This document shows positions 53,287 through 62,327 of a DNA stretch of 64,000 nucleotides, one piece after another. Source of the DNA: an uncultured Clostridium sp. Lineage in GTDB: Bacteria; Bacillota; Clostridia; Clostridiales; Clostridiaceae. The notes beneath the pieces are model-generated. The model saw nothing but the letters and a program-made list of their open reading frames with translations, was not told the origin of the DNA and ran no database searches. Position numbers and translations under genes: made by a program. The stretch lies in NCBI GenBank assembly GCA_937927335.1, contig CALBDU010000004.1, forward strand, positions 62,001 through 126,000, written 5' to 3'. Position 1 is the stretch's first letter, and every line of letters begins with the position of its first letter.

Positions 53287-55044
53287 ATGAAGGTAAAATA
53301 TAGATTACTAACGAAATTATTTATTTTTTTTGCAATCAGTGCAGTGATTCTTACAGGAAATATAGATCAAACAAATTCAAGAGTTCAGGCAGCCTGGGCT
53401 AAAAATGGATGGGTAGCTTCAAATGGCACATGGTATTACTACAGTAATGGGGTAATAATTAAAAACGCCTGGAAGCTGGATTCCCACGGCTGGTGCTTTT
53501 TAGATGCCATTGACGGCTCCTGGGTAAAGGATGGCTGGGCAAAGGATACTCATGGCTGGTGTTATATTGGTTCAGATGGCTATTGGGTAGATCATGCATA
53601 CCTGGCTAAGGACACCTTAGGCTGGTGCGTTATTGGAGCTGATGGCTATTGGACAGGCCAAAGACAGGACTATACTGCAGTTTCTTCAGTATCCTTAGAT
53701 AAATCCACAGGGAAGCTCAGAGTTGGGGATACGGATACACTAACTGCTGCTATTCTTCCTGAAAATGCCACAAATAAGAAAGTTATATGGAAATCCTCAG
53801 ATACATCCGTAGTAAAGGTGGATGAAAACGGAAAAGTAACTGCTATAGGAGTAGGAACTGCCATAGTCACCGCCACTTCCCAGGATGGGGGAAAAACAGC
53901 CAGCTGTACCTATAGCATAACTGCAAAGGATGCGCTGTTAACAGTGGACGAGGTATCTGAAAACGATGTGTCGGTGGTATACATTGAAGCAAAAAACAAT
54001 CAGGGTGTTTCCTTTGCTTTTGGCAGCGGTGTTATTATTTCCAAAGATGGGAGGGTTATAACCAATTACCATGTAATTGACGGAGCCTATAATGTCAGGG
54101 TAACCACCAAGGACGGCACCGAATACGGCGTCGACGGGGTGCTTGGCTACAGCAAGGAAAAGGACCTGGCAATTCTCAAGCTGAGCAATGCCGATAATCT
54201 GCCTGTATCTGATATAGGTCAGTCATCCACACTGCAGGCAGGGGACAAGATTGTGGCTATTGGAAATCCTCTTGGCAATATTGACAAGGTAACCACAGGC
54301 ACTATCTTGGATATGGATGTGACTAATCCAAGCCTCAGAGATGGGGAAGACATACAAATAAGCGCTCCTATAGATCATGGCAGCTCCGGGGGCGGACTGT
54401 ACAATATGCTGGGACAGCTTGTGGGTGTAACCTATGCATTAGGTGTAGATGATAATGGAGGATATTATTACTTCGCCATACCAATCAGCGATGTTATTCC
54501 TTTATTAAATGTACAAACAATTACTACCATAGATTACCTTTATTCTATGAATAAACCTGAAATAACTGAAGTTACTTCATTGAGAACCAGCCAGACCTTT
54601 GATTTTCAGCCATACTATTTTGAGGAGCCAAGAAATATATCTCTGCAGCTGATGGATATTTACAGCGGCAGCCAGGCAAATAGTATAATACAGTATGAAA
54701 ATATGTTTAATGACACGCCCAGAACCGATGAGCAGTGGGTTTTGATGAAGTTCAGCTTGAAATATAATTCGGACAGCGGCCTTCCCCTCCATGGATATGA
54801 GGTGGTTTTTGATGATTTCTATACTGCAGACGGCACTCCGGTTCCAGTATTATCCATTGCCGCATTCTCTAAGGACAGGTATGGACATAATATAATAGAT
54901 ACAGAATTAAAGCCGGGGGATCAGGTGGAATTCTGGTATGGCATACTAGTGGAAAAAACCACAGATTTACCTGTAATGAGAATCGGTACTGGCTATAATC
55001 CCATAACCTATGAAACTAAATATAACTGGTATTCATTGAAATAG
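53287..55044 (+). CDS. HtrA-like protease with choline-binding-type repeats and a BIG2 domain
   Basis: The 585-residue secreted relative of the preceding protease has a signal peptide (about 1-36), aromatic repeats (41-125), a BIG2 Ig-like domain (about 131-213; VTAIGVGTAIVTATSQDGGKT) and a trypsin-like domain (about 220-420) with His262 (ITNYHVI), Asp293 (KDLAILK) and Ser367 (HGSSGGGLY). A C-terminal beta-rich domain (about 440-585) is unlike anything I recognise; it contains DTPRTDEQWVLMKFSLKYN and may act as a ligand or substrate domain. The second of two ATGs, six bases after AGGAGG, is the likelier start. The tandem arrangement with the previous gene suggests duplication. Confidence 0.88.
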   Translation: MKVKYRLLTKLFIFFAISAVILTGNIDQTNSRVQAAWAKNGWVASNGTWYYYSNGVIIKNAWKLDSHGWCFLDAIDGSWVKDGWAKDTHGWCYIGSDGYWVDHAYLAKDTLGWCVIGADGYWTGQRQDYTAVSSVSLDKSTGKLRVGDTDTLTAAILPENATNKKVIWKSSDTSVVKVDENGKVTAIGVGTAIVTATSQDGGKTASCTYSITAKDALLTVDEVSENDVSVVYIEAKNNQGVSFAFGSGVIISKDGRVITNYHVIDGAYNVRVTTKDGTEYGVDGVLGYSKEKDLAILKLSNADNLPVSDIGQSSTLQAGDKIVAIGNPLGNIDKVTTGTILDMDVTNPSLRDGEDIQISAPIDHGSSGGGLYNMLGQLVGVTYALGVDDNGGYYYFAIPISDVIPLLNVQTITTIDYLYSMNKPEITEVTSLRTSQTFDFQPYYFEEPRNISLQLMDIYSGSQANSIIQYENMFNDTPRTDEQWVLMKFSLKYNSDSGLPLHGYEVVFDDFYTADGTPVPVLSIAAFSKDRYGHNIIDTELKPGDQVEFWYGILVEKTTDLPVMRIGTGYNPITYETKYNWYSLK

Positions 55045-55047
55045 CAG

Positions 55048-55074
55048 GCAGTGCCGGCAGGTACTGCTTTTAGT
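55048..55074 (+). terminator. Terminator before the polysaccharide operon
   Basis: GCAGTGCC pairs with GGTACTGC (8 bp, one G-T) around GGCA, followed by TTTTAGTTT. Confidence 0.65.
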
Positions 55075-55102
55075 TTACTAAAATATTTTTATTTGCTATA
55101 AT
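55074..55102 (+). promoter_or_regulatory. Extended -10 promoter of the polysaccharide operon
   Basis: TTTACT (55074-55079), 17 bases, then TATAAT (55097-55102) preceded by TGC, an extended -10. The first gene starts about 40 bases later. Confidence 0.72.
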
Positions 55103-55142
55103 GAATACTGGTTATTAAAAAGCTTATTTGGAGGGTTTAGAC

Positions 55143-56504
55143 TTGGCTAATTTAGTTAAAGATTATAATGACATAATAAATACCTTAATCGGTATAGCAA
55201 TAATTATGTCCTCTGCTACAGCCTGGTATTTTTTTAGTATAACAGGTATAAATTATTTCTGGCTTGTATTTTTTGCAATATCCCTGGCCATATTTGCAGT
55301 GCTGGTTAAAAGGTTTGACTTCTATATAAAGCATGAGCTTAAGTCATTTTTTAAAGATAAATACAATATTATACTCTTTACATACATGATCTGGATGAGC
55401 ATTAGCTATATGGCGAACTACCAGGGTAAGTCCACTTTATTATACATATTTAAAATGTGGTTTATTCTAGGAGTTTACCTTTATCTTGTTATTTTTTATC
55501 TAAAAAAGGTAAATGAGCAAGGCAAATGTGATTTTATGAATAAAATATGCAGCATTATATTTGCTCTAGGCATAGTGCATGCAGTAATAGCTTCCTGTGA
55601 ATTTGTATTTGATTCAAATGTTCTTCTGGGTATAAAGCTTACCAGATGGGTACCTTATAATCCTGCATCACTTTATGCAAATGTGAATGGACTAGGCACA
55701 TATATGTTTATTTCCATTATGGCCGGCATATACTGCCTGTTTCTATACAGTAAAAGCAAATTCAGACCTTTATATATAGCTGGAATTGTATTGCAGATAT
55801 ATGTGCTTTTTCTTACAGTTGCAAGGACCAGCATGATTACTACAGCTGTTTTTATAGTAGGAACTTTGCTTTTCCTGAAGCTGGATAAAACAAAAAGAGT
55901 TAAAAATGTACTTACCAAAAAAAATATAATGATATTTATCATGGCAAATATTATTATGCTTTGTGTGGTTAATTTTAACACCATAGACGGCTGGCTTACA
56001 AACGGAGCTAGAAAAGGCCATATCAGAACCGCCAGTGACATGCTGGAGGAAAAGAACAGCAAGCTCTTCAACCAGAGGCAGTTTATATGGAAGGCAGTGA
56101 TAAAGGATCGCAATGAATATGTTGTTTTTGGAGACGGTCTCAAATACAATATCGTGCATAAAATTGACGTGGGTAGCGTTATTGCAGCTGATGACAAGGA
56201 TGCTGTGAGAATAAGCTACCATAATACCATGTTCAGATATTTCGCATCAAATGGAGCATTAGGTCTTCTTTTGTTCCTTGCATTGTTTGCTTACAATCCA
56301 TTAAAAATACTGGTTATAATGTTTAGGGAAAAGAAGCTTAAAGCTAAGCATTACTTTGTTCTGCTGTTTTTTCTATGCATATTTTTATATATGCAGATGG
56401 AGGAGGTCTACCTTGGAGAGATCGGAGGACCAAACCTGGTTACCCTGGCTGTTATGGCCTATGCCAATTCAATATTAACTGATAACAAAGGTGATGAAAT
56501 ATAA
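55143..56504 (+). CDS. O-antigen ligase / Wzy-like polymerase 1
   Basis: The 453-residue polytopic membrane protein has about ten to twelve hydrophobic segments. A long extracellular loop holds RKGHIRTASDMLEEKNSKLFNQRQFIWKAVIKDRNEYVVFGDG, and an SYHNTMFRYFASNGALGLLLFLALF segment follows, the layout of O-antigen ligase/polymerase (Wzy_C/RfaL) proteins. It would polymerise or transfer lipid-linked repeats outside the membrane. The TTG at 55143, directly after GGAGGG, is preferred to a TTG overlapping that site. It is the first gene of a tightly packed operon. Confidence 0.8.
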   Translation: MANLVKDYNDIINTLIGIAIIMSSATAWYFFSITGINYFWLVFFAISLAIFAVLVKRFDFYIKHELKSFFKDKYNIILFTYMIWMSISYMANYQGKSTLLYIFKMWFILGVYLYLVIFYLKKVNEQGKCDFMNKICSIIFALGIVHAVIASCEFVFDSNVLLGIKLTRWVPYNPASLYANVNGLGTYMFISIMAGIYCLFLYSKSKFRPLYIAGIVLQIYVLFLTVARTSMITTAVFIVGTLLFLKLDKTKRVKNVLTKKNIMIFIMANIIMLCVVNFNTIDGWLTNGARKGHIRTASDMLEEKNSKLFNQRQFIWKAVIKDRNEYVVFGDGLKYNIVHKIDVGSVIAADDKDAVRISYHNTMFRYFASNGALGLLLFLALFAYNPLKILVIMFREKKLKAKHYFVLLFFLCIFLYMQMEEVYLGEIGGPNLVTLAVMAYANSILTDNKGDEI

Positions 56505-57577
56505 TGAATATACTTTTTGTGGGTATCAGAGGTAATGAACAGGAAATAACCTCAGCTCCAAAAAAGATTTCCAATGCTCTTTATAATAGAATGTCAAAGA
56601 CTCATGACAATGTGTATTTTTTTGGACTGCCCTGGGAAGGTGATAAGCCAGTGGAGGATGATGACCACGTTATGGTAGGCGAGCTCACTAAGCTGGGCGG
56701 GTTCATAAAAGAAAAGAAAATAGATGTTGTATATTTTTCAAGATATTACACAAAGATAGCACTGTATCTTCTGCTTATAAAGCCTATTTACAGGTTTAAG
56801 CTCATATATACGGTACATGGAATTATAAAGAAGGAAAAGGTAATAAACAATACCTTTAAATATTACAGTGTCCTTATAGAAGAGAGACTTTTAAAGGCCT
56901 GTGACAGGATAATCACTGTCAGTGACGGTTTAAAGGAGGAGCTTCTCAAGTTTTACCCAAATCTATATAAAAGCAGGGTTGAAGTTATATTTAACGGAGT
57001 GTCCGTCAATCCTGTAGAGGAATACGTGGACATAAGGAAGCTCTATTCTATAGAAAAAAATAGAAAAATATTATTTACTACAGGCACAAGAAAAATTAAA
57101 AATAATGAAATACTAATAAATAGCATATTGGAAAATGAAAAATTGAAGGCTTCCACCTTCTTAATCATTGCAGGTCCCCTGGATACGGAATATGGGATAA
57201 TGCTGGAGGATAAATACAGTAATGAAGCTAATATTAAATTTACAGGGGAACTTAGGGTTGATCTTATTAACAATATTTACAGCCAGATGGATCTCTATAT
57301 ACAGATAAGCAGCTTTGAAACCTTTGGTATGGCCATTGTGGAAGCGCTGCTCCATAAAAAAAACGTACTGCTCTCCGAAAGGCTGCCTATAGCAAGCTAT
57401 TTCACTGAGCAGGAGGTATCCTTATGGAATCCGGCAGATGACCTTTGGGTTGCTATAGCTGAAAGCCTTCAAACCAGGGGTGAAGTAAACGAATCTGGAT
57501 ACGAAAAGGCTGCGGAAATATTTAACTGGGATACAATTACCGAAAAATATTATAAAACCTTCACAGGGGTTTTGTAA
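56504..57577 (+). CDS. Glycosyltransferase family 4
   Basis: The 357-residue cytosolic enzyme has a GT-B fold. The N-terminal half includes YTVHGIIKKEKV and DRIITVSDGLKEELL; the C-terminal half contains VEVIFNGVSVNP and the nucleotide-sugar site SSFETFGMAIVEALLHKKNVL with the E-x7-E pattern. GT4 enzymes transfer sugars with retention of configuration. Donor and acceptor are unknown. Its start overlaps the upstream stop by one base. Confidence 0.88.
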   Translation: MNILFVGIRGNEQEITSAPKKISNALYNRMSKTHDNVYFFGLPWEGDKPVEDDDHVMVGELTKLGGFIKEKKIDVVYFSRYYTKIALYLLLIKPIYRFKLIYTVHGIIKKEKVINNTFKYYSVLIEERLLKACDRIITVSDGLKEELLKFYPNLYKSRVEVIFNGVSVNPVEEYVDIRKLYSIEKNRKILFTTGTRKIKNNEILINSILENEKLKASTFLIIAGPLDTEYGIMLEDKYSNEANIKFTGELRVDLINNIYSQMDLYIQISSFETFGMAIVEALLHKKNVLLSERLPIASYFTEQEVSLWNPADDLWVAIAESLQTRGEVNESGYEKAAEIFNWDTITEKYYKTFTGVL

Positions 57578-57589
57578 TTGGAGGAGTAA

Positions 57590-59131
57590 ATGGGTAAAGG
57601 AAAACTCGCAAAAGCTGCCAGTATAGTTATGGTGCTAACCCTGGTGAGCAAGGTCATAGGCTTTTTAAGGGATATACTTATTGCAAGCACCTTTGGAGCT
57701 ACCTATATCACAGATGCCTACAACGTAGCCCTTACCATATCTGATATATTATTTGCCCTTTTCAGCCTGGCAATAATGACAACCTTTATACCACTGCTAA
57801 GTGAAACCTATAAAAACAAAGGCAAGAAGGAAATGTTCCTTTTTGCTAATAACATAATGAATATACTGGTTATCATACTTACCGTTTTAAGCCTGCTGGG
57901 CTGGGCCTTTACGCCTCAGTTGGTTCATCTTATTGCGCCCAGATTTACCGGAGAAGCTTATAACCTTACAGTAACCCTCACAGCCATAACCATATTCAAT
58001 ATAATATTTATGGGAATTACCGGAGGCTATAACTCCATACTCCAGGTGTTGGAGGATTTTACGTCCCCGGCCCTGGTGGGAATAATGTTAAACCTGCCCA
58101 TAATTCTTTATATACTTATGGGGGCTACAGGGGGAGTAATTGGATTAACCATAGCCACACTGGCGGGCAATATTTTAAAAGTGGTGGTTCAGCTGCCATC
58201 CTTGATCAAGCATGGGTACAGGCCAAGATATGCATTGAATATCAGGGATACCAGAGTTCACAAAATGGTGTATCTTCTGCTGCCTGTTATTATAGGAGCT
58301 GGCTCCAATCAGATAAATGCCATTGTGGACAGAATGGTGGCCTCAGGGCTTCCTGAGGGAAGCATATCCTCACTTAACTATGCCAGCAAAATTACGGATG
58401 TGGTTTATGTAACCTTTGCTACTGCAATAGTAACGGTAATTTATCCATATCTGTCCAGAGAAGGAACCTCTGAAAGCTATGTTCAGTTTAAACAATATAT
58501 CATAAAGGCTGTAAACAGCATAAGCCTTATTATGATACCCTGCTGTGTGGGCCTTATAATATTGAGTACTCCCTTGGTAAACATATTGTTTAAACATGGA
58601 AAGTTTGATGACAGAGCGGTGTACATGACATCTCTTTCACTGATATACTTCTGTGTGGGACTTCCCTTCTACGGCATCAGGGATGTTTTCAACAGGGCTC
58701 TTTATGCCCTCAATGATACAAAAACCTCCACCATAAACGGTGTCATAGGAGTAGTAATAAATATAATACTTAACCTGACTATTGTAAGGTTTATCGGCCT
58801 GAGAGGCATAGCGCTGTCTACCTCCATAGCTGCCATAGTATGTGCATTTTTGCTGGCCAACAGCCTGAGGAGGAAGATAGGGGGCATTAACGGCAGAGAA
58901 ATCTTGAAGAGTACTTTCAAAATAGCTGCAGCCTCATTAATAATGGGAATTGTTGTCTATGGGGTATATTATTTGATTTCTGCACAAATTGCCGGAACCA
59001 GGGGTATACTTACGGGCACTGTGGTTTCCACAATGGCTGGAATTCTAATATACCTTGTATCTCTTATACTTTTAAAGGTTGAAGAGGTTCATGAATTTAT
59101 GGATCAGGTAAAAGTAAAGCTTAGGGGATGA
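57590..59131 (+). CDS. murJ: MurJ/MviN-family lipid flippase
   Basis: The 513-residue protein has about 14 membrane segments and belongs to the MOP exporter superfamily. Typical MurJ sequences are KAASIVMVLTLVSKVIGFLRDILIASTFGATYITDAYNVA at the N-terminus, TPQLVHLIAPRF, AGSNQINAIVDRMVASGLPEGSISSLNYA and RDVFNRALYALNDTKTSTINGV. MurJ flips lipid II. Here, inside a polysaccharide operon with GTs and Wzy-like proteins and no other flippase, it may flip the lipid-linked glycan instead (inference). ATG follows GGAGGAG. Confidence 0.92.
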   Translation: MGKGKLAKAASIVMVLTLVSKVIGFLRDILIASTFGATYITDAYNVALTISDILFALFSLAIMTTFIPLLSETYKNKGKKEMFLFANNIMNILVIILTVLSLLGWAFTPQLVHLIAPRFTGEAYNLTVTLTAITIFNIIFMGITGGYNSILQVLEDFTSPALVGIMLNLPIILYILMGATGGVIGLTIATLAGNILKVVVQLPSLIKHGYRPRYALNIRDTRVHKMVYLLLPVIIGAGSNQINAIVDRMVASGLPEGSISSLNYASKITDVVYVTFATAIVTVIYPYLSREGTSESYVQFKQYIIKAVNSISLIMIPCCVGLIILSTPLVNILFKHGKFDDRAVYMTSLSLIYFCVGLPFYGIRDVFNRALYALNDTKTSTINGVIGVVINIILNLTIVRFIGLRGIALSTSIAAIVCAFLLANSLRRKIGGINGREILKSTFKIAAASLIMGIVVYGVYYLISAQIAGTRGILTGTVVSTMAGILIYLVSLILLKVEEVHEFMDQVKVKLRG

Positions 59132-59135
59132 TATT

Positions 59136-61184
59136 ATGGAGGATTTTACAAATCTGTTTCCTGATAAAAGAAAAGAAAATTTAAATGAAACAACTTTAAG
59201 GCAGGCACAATTAATAACCTTGAGGCTGCTTAAGATTGTGGATTATGTGTGCAAAAAAAATGAAATCAAGTACTGGCTGGATGGTGGAACGCTGCTTGGT
59301 GCTGTAAGGCATGGCGGCTTTATTCCATGGGATGATGATGTGGATATTGGCATGACCAGAGAGGACTATGAGAAATTTGTGAGCATAGCTCCACAGCAGA
59401 TGCCCCCTGATATTTTTGTGCAAAATTTTAATACCACCAGATTTGCGGGAAATACCTGGACCCAGATAAAAGACAGAGGAAGCTACATGAAAATTAACTC
59501 GGATGGAACCCATCACATGGGAGTATATATGGACATTTTCCCCTGTGACAGCTATTCAGAGGATAAAAACCAAAGGCTTCGTGAAAAGTTATACAAGCTG
59601 CTGTACATAAGGGTTCAGGCAATAAATGCGCCTTTTAAGAAACCATATTTCAGAGGCTCCAATGCAGCTAAAAATGCAGTAAAACTGGCATTGAAAATGA
59701 TATTTTTCCCAGCTGCCATATGGAATCATGAATATATTTACAATAAAAATTTGATTACAAGAGAAACCAGGATCAATGCCATGAAGAGCAACCCAAAAAC
59801 CAACTATGGTTATGGTGCTGATGTGCTTAACTGGGATTATTTATACAAGGCTGAAGATATCTTTCCTCTCCAGCTATTGAAATTTGAGGATGCTGAATTT
59901 TATGCTCCTCACAATTATGAGGCCTATCTCACAAACCTTTATGGAAGCAGTTATATGGAGCTGCCTCCTGAGAACAAGCGTATTTATCACAACTCGGAAA
60001 TAGTAACAGTGCTGGAGCCGGAAGAAGAAGAGCGGTTAAACAGCAGGTTTCAATATAAAGATAAGCTCAGAATACTTCATGTAGTTGCTACAGGAACCTT
60101 AAGCGGAGCTGAGAAGGTTGTTTCAGACATTTGCACCAGCCTGGATAAGGAGAAATTCGAGGTTGTGGCTGTGGTGTCCGGTGAAAAGCTAAGGGACTAT
60201 TACCGGGAAAAGGGCTTAAAAACCTATATCATCGATGTAAGCAAACTGGATCCAAGGGAAATTTTAAAGTTGAAGAAGCTTGTAAAAGTTGAAAAAATAG
60301 ATATTTTACACGGTCATGATGTTAAGGCATCAATTGCAGCATCAATTGCGGGTAAGGAAATTCCGGTGATATCCCACCTCCACGGCAACTATCTTTGGAT
60401 GGGGAGCAATCCAGTAATGACTATGATAGACAGGCATTTCAGAGGAAAATACACCTTGTCTATTGCATGCTCGGACATGGTGGACCAGTTTTACAAGGAA
60501 AATAATAAAAGCTTTGACCATAAAAAAATGGTAGTGATGGGCAATGCTTTCAACTTTGAAGAGTTCAGTAAAATAAAGCTTCAGGACAAAAATGAATTTA
60601 AGGATAAAAATAATATCCCTAAGGATAAATATGTTTTCGGTTATGTGGGAAGGCTTATTCCCCTTAAAGGGGTGGATCTCATTATAAAAGCCTTCGAAAA
60701 GCTGTGCCGCAATAATGATGACGCTGTCCTTCTAATAGTTGGCGATGGTGATGAAAAAGAGAAACTTATTAAGCTCGCTTCTGAGCTGGGCATCTCTGAT
60801 AAAGTGATGTTCATGGGCTACAGGCTTGATGTGTATGATTTTATGAATATATTTGATTCCTTTATTACTGCATCTGAAATTGAAGGCCTTCCAATGGTAA
60901 TACTGGAGGCAATGGCTATGGGCAAGTTGGTTATGTCCACACCTGTAGGAGGAATTCCGGAGGTTATAAAGGACGGAGTTACAGGACTTTTGTACAAAGA
61001 CCGAAACGAACGGGAGATCTGCAAATCCATGGAATACGCATTAGCCAACAGGGATATGGCACTAAAAATAGGCAGCCAGGCTAGAGAATTTCTTGAAGCA
61101 AACAGAAGCTTAAGCAGTTATGTGGAAAAGCTTCAGGATATATATGGAAATATCAATGTTAACTGCCTGGCACCTACACAATAA
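59136..61184 (+). CDS. LicD phosphotransferase fused to a family 4 glycosyltransferase
   Basis: The 682-residue cytosolic protein has an N-terminal LicD domain (about 20-290) with KYWLDGGTLLGAVRHGGFI and the metal-binding DDDVD (66-70). LicD enzymes transfer phosphocholine from CDP-choline to glycans. From about residue 308 a complete GT4 follows: RILHVVATGTLSGAEKVVSDI, PVISHLHGNYLWMG, GYVGRLIPLKGVDLIIKAFEKL and ASEIEGLPMVILEAMAMGKLV. The fusion could add a sugar and then phosphocholine to it. The final codons (NCLAPTQ) lie in a TGCCTGGCACC word shared with palindromes elsewhere in the window. It begins four bases after murJ. Confidence 0.9.
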   Translation: MEDFTNLFPDKRKENLNETTLRQAQLITLRLLKIVDYVCKKNEIKYWLDGGTLLGAVRHGGFIPWDDDVDIGMTREDYEKFVSIAPQQMPPDIFVQNFNTTRFAGNTWTQIKDRGSYMKINSDGTHHMGVYMDIFPCDSYSEDKNQRLREKLYKLLYIRVQAINAPFKKPYFRGSNAAKNAVKLALKMIFFPAAIWNHEYIYNKNLITRETRINAMKSNPKTNYGYGADVLNWDYLYKAEDIFPLQLLKFEDAEFYAPHNYEAYLTNLYGSSYMELPPENKRIYHNSEIVTVLEPEEEERLNSRFQYKDKLRILHVVATGTLSGAEKVVSDICTSLDKEKFEVVAVVSGEKLRDYYREKGLKTYIIDVSKLDPREILKLKKLVKVEKIDILHGHDVKASIAASIAGKEIPVISHLHGNYLWMGSNPVMTMIDRHFRGKYTLSIACSDMVDQFYKENNKSFDHKKMVVMGNAFNFEEFSKIKLQDKNEFKDKNNIPKDKYVFGYVGRLIPLKGVDLIIKAFEKLCRNNDDAVLLIVGDGDEKEKLIKLASELGISDKVMFMGYRLDVYDFMNIFDSFITASEIEGLPMVILEAMAMGKLVMSTPVGGIPEVIKDGVTGLLYKDRNEREICKSMEYALANRDMALKIGSQAREFLEANRSLSSYVEKLQDIYGNINVNCLAPTQ

Positions 61185-61204
61185 ATATTGAAAGGGGATT
61201 ATAT

Positions 61205-62323
61205 ATGGCGAAGAAGGTTGCCCAGCTGGTAACCCTTTCTGAGATGGGTGGAGCTCAAAAGCATGTGCTTCTGCTAAGCCGGGAATTAAAGGCTAAGGGT
61301 TATGATGTAACCGTATTTACATCAAGAGGCGGCAAGCTTATCGACAAGATAAGGGAAAGCGGAATCAAGGTGGAGCTGGTGCCTCATATGGTAAGGGAAA
61401 TTAGTCCGGTAGAGGATTTAAAAGCTGTATTATATTTACGTAAAAGGTTTAAGAATGGCAGCTTTGACATAGTCCACTGCCACAGCTCCAAGGCCGGTAT
61501 ATTAGGCAGGACTGCAGCCTGGATGGCTGGGGTTGAAAAAATAATATATACTGCCCATGGATTTGTATTTAATGAACCTATGAGCAGTTTAAAAAGATTC
61601 ATTTATGTTAATATAGAGAGAATAGGGGCGGCATTTGGCAGCAAGATTATTGCTGTATCCAGGAGAGACTGCGATTCTGCCTTGGAAAACCACATAACGG
61701 GCAGTAATAAGCTTATATATATCCCAAATGCAATTCCGGAAATTGGGCAGGATGCTTTGCGGAAGCCTGAGGAGCTTAGAAAAGAGCTTGGAATTGCTAA
61801 GGATGAGTTTGTTATTGGAACTATTTCAAACTTCTATGAAACCAAGGGCCATGTATTTCTTATTGAAGCGGTAAAAAGGCTTTATGATGAGGGTTGCAGC
61901 TTCAAAACCATATTTGCCGGTGAAGGACCTAAGTTTCAGGAAATGCAGGAGCTTGCAAAGGAATATAAGGATATTATATTTTTAGGTTACAGGGAAGATA
62001 ATTACGATGTTATGAATATACTGGACTTATTTGTGCTTCCATCCATCAAAGAGGGGATGCCTTATGTGATCCTGGAGGCAATGTCAATTGGGAAACCGGT
62101 TTTCTGTACTAAAGTAGGAGCCCTTACAGATATGGTGAAGGATGGCGTTAATGGCTATATAACTGAACCCGGAGATAGCACCCTCATCTATGATAAATTG
62201 AAAGGGATACTGAATAACAGGGATATGCTTAGCGTTACCGGAGAGCATGGTAAAAATTATGTAAATGAAAAGTTTTCAATGAAGGCATTTACTGAAGCTG
62301 TAATTAATGTATATGAGGAGTAA
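61205..62323 (+). CDS. Glycosyltransferase family 4
   Basis: The 372-residue GT-B enzyme has the N-terminal block VAQLVTLSEMGGAQKHVLLLSRELKAKGYDV, DIVHCHSSKAGILGR and TAHGFVFNE, with KIIAVSRRDCDSA. The C-terminal donor site reads FVLPSIKEGMPYVILEAMSIGKPVFCTKVGA with E-x7-E. It resembles GT4 enzymes of capsule and exopolysaccharide clusters such as EpsD-type transferases. Substrates are unknown. ATG follows AGGGG. Confidence 0.9.
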   Translation: MAKKVAQLVTLSEMGGAQKHVLLLSRELKAKGYDVTVFTSRGGKLIDKIRESGIKVELVPHMVREISPVEDLKAVLYLRKRFKNGSFDIVHCHSSKAGILGRTAAWMAGVEKIIYTAHGFVFNEPMSSLKRFIYVNIERIGAAFGSKIIAVSRRDCDSALENHITGSNKLIYIPNAIPEIGQDALRKPEELRKELGIAKDEFVIGTISNFYETKGHVFLIEAVKRLYDEGCSFKTIFAGEGPKFQEMQELAKEYKDIIFLGYREDNYDVMNILDLFVLPSIKEGMPYVILEAMSIGKPVFCTKVGALTDMVKDGVNGYITEPGDSTLIYDKLKGILNNRDMLSVTGEHGKNYVNEKFSMKAFTEAVINVYEE

Positions 62324-62327
62324 AAAT

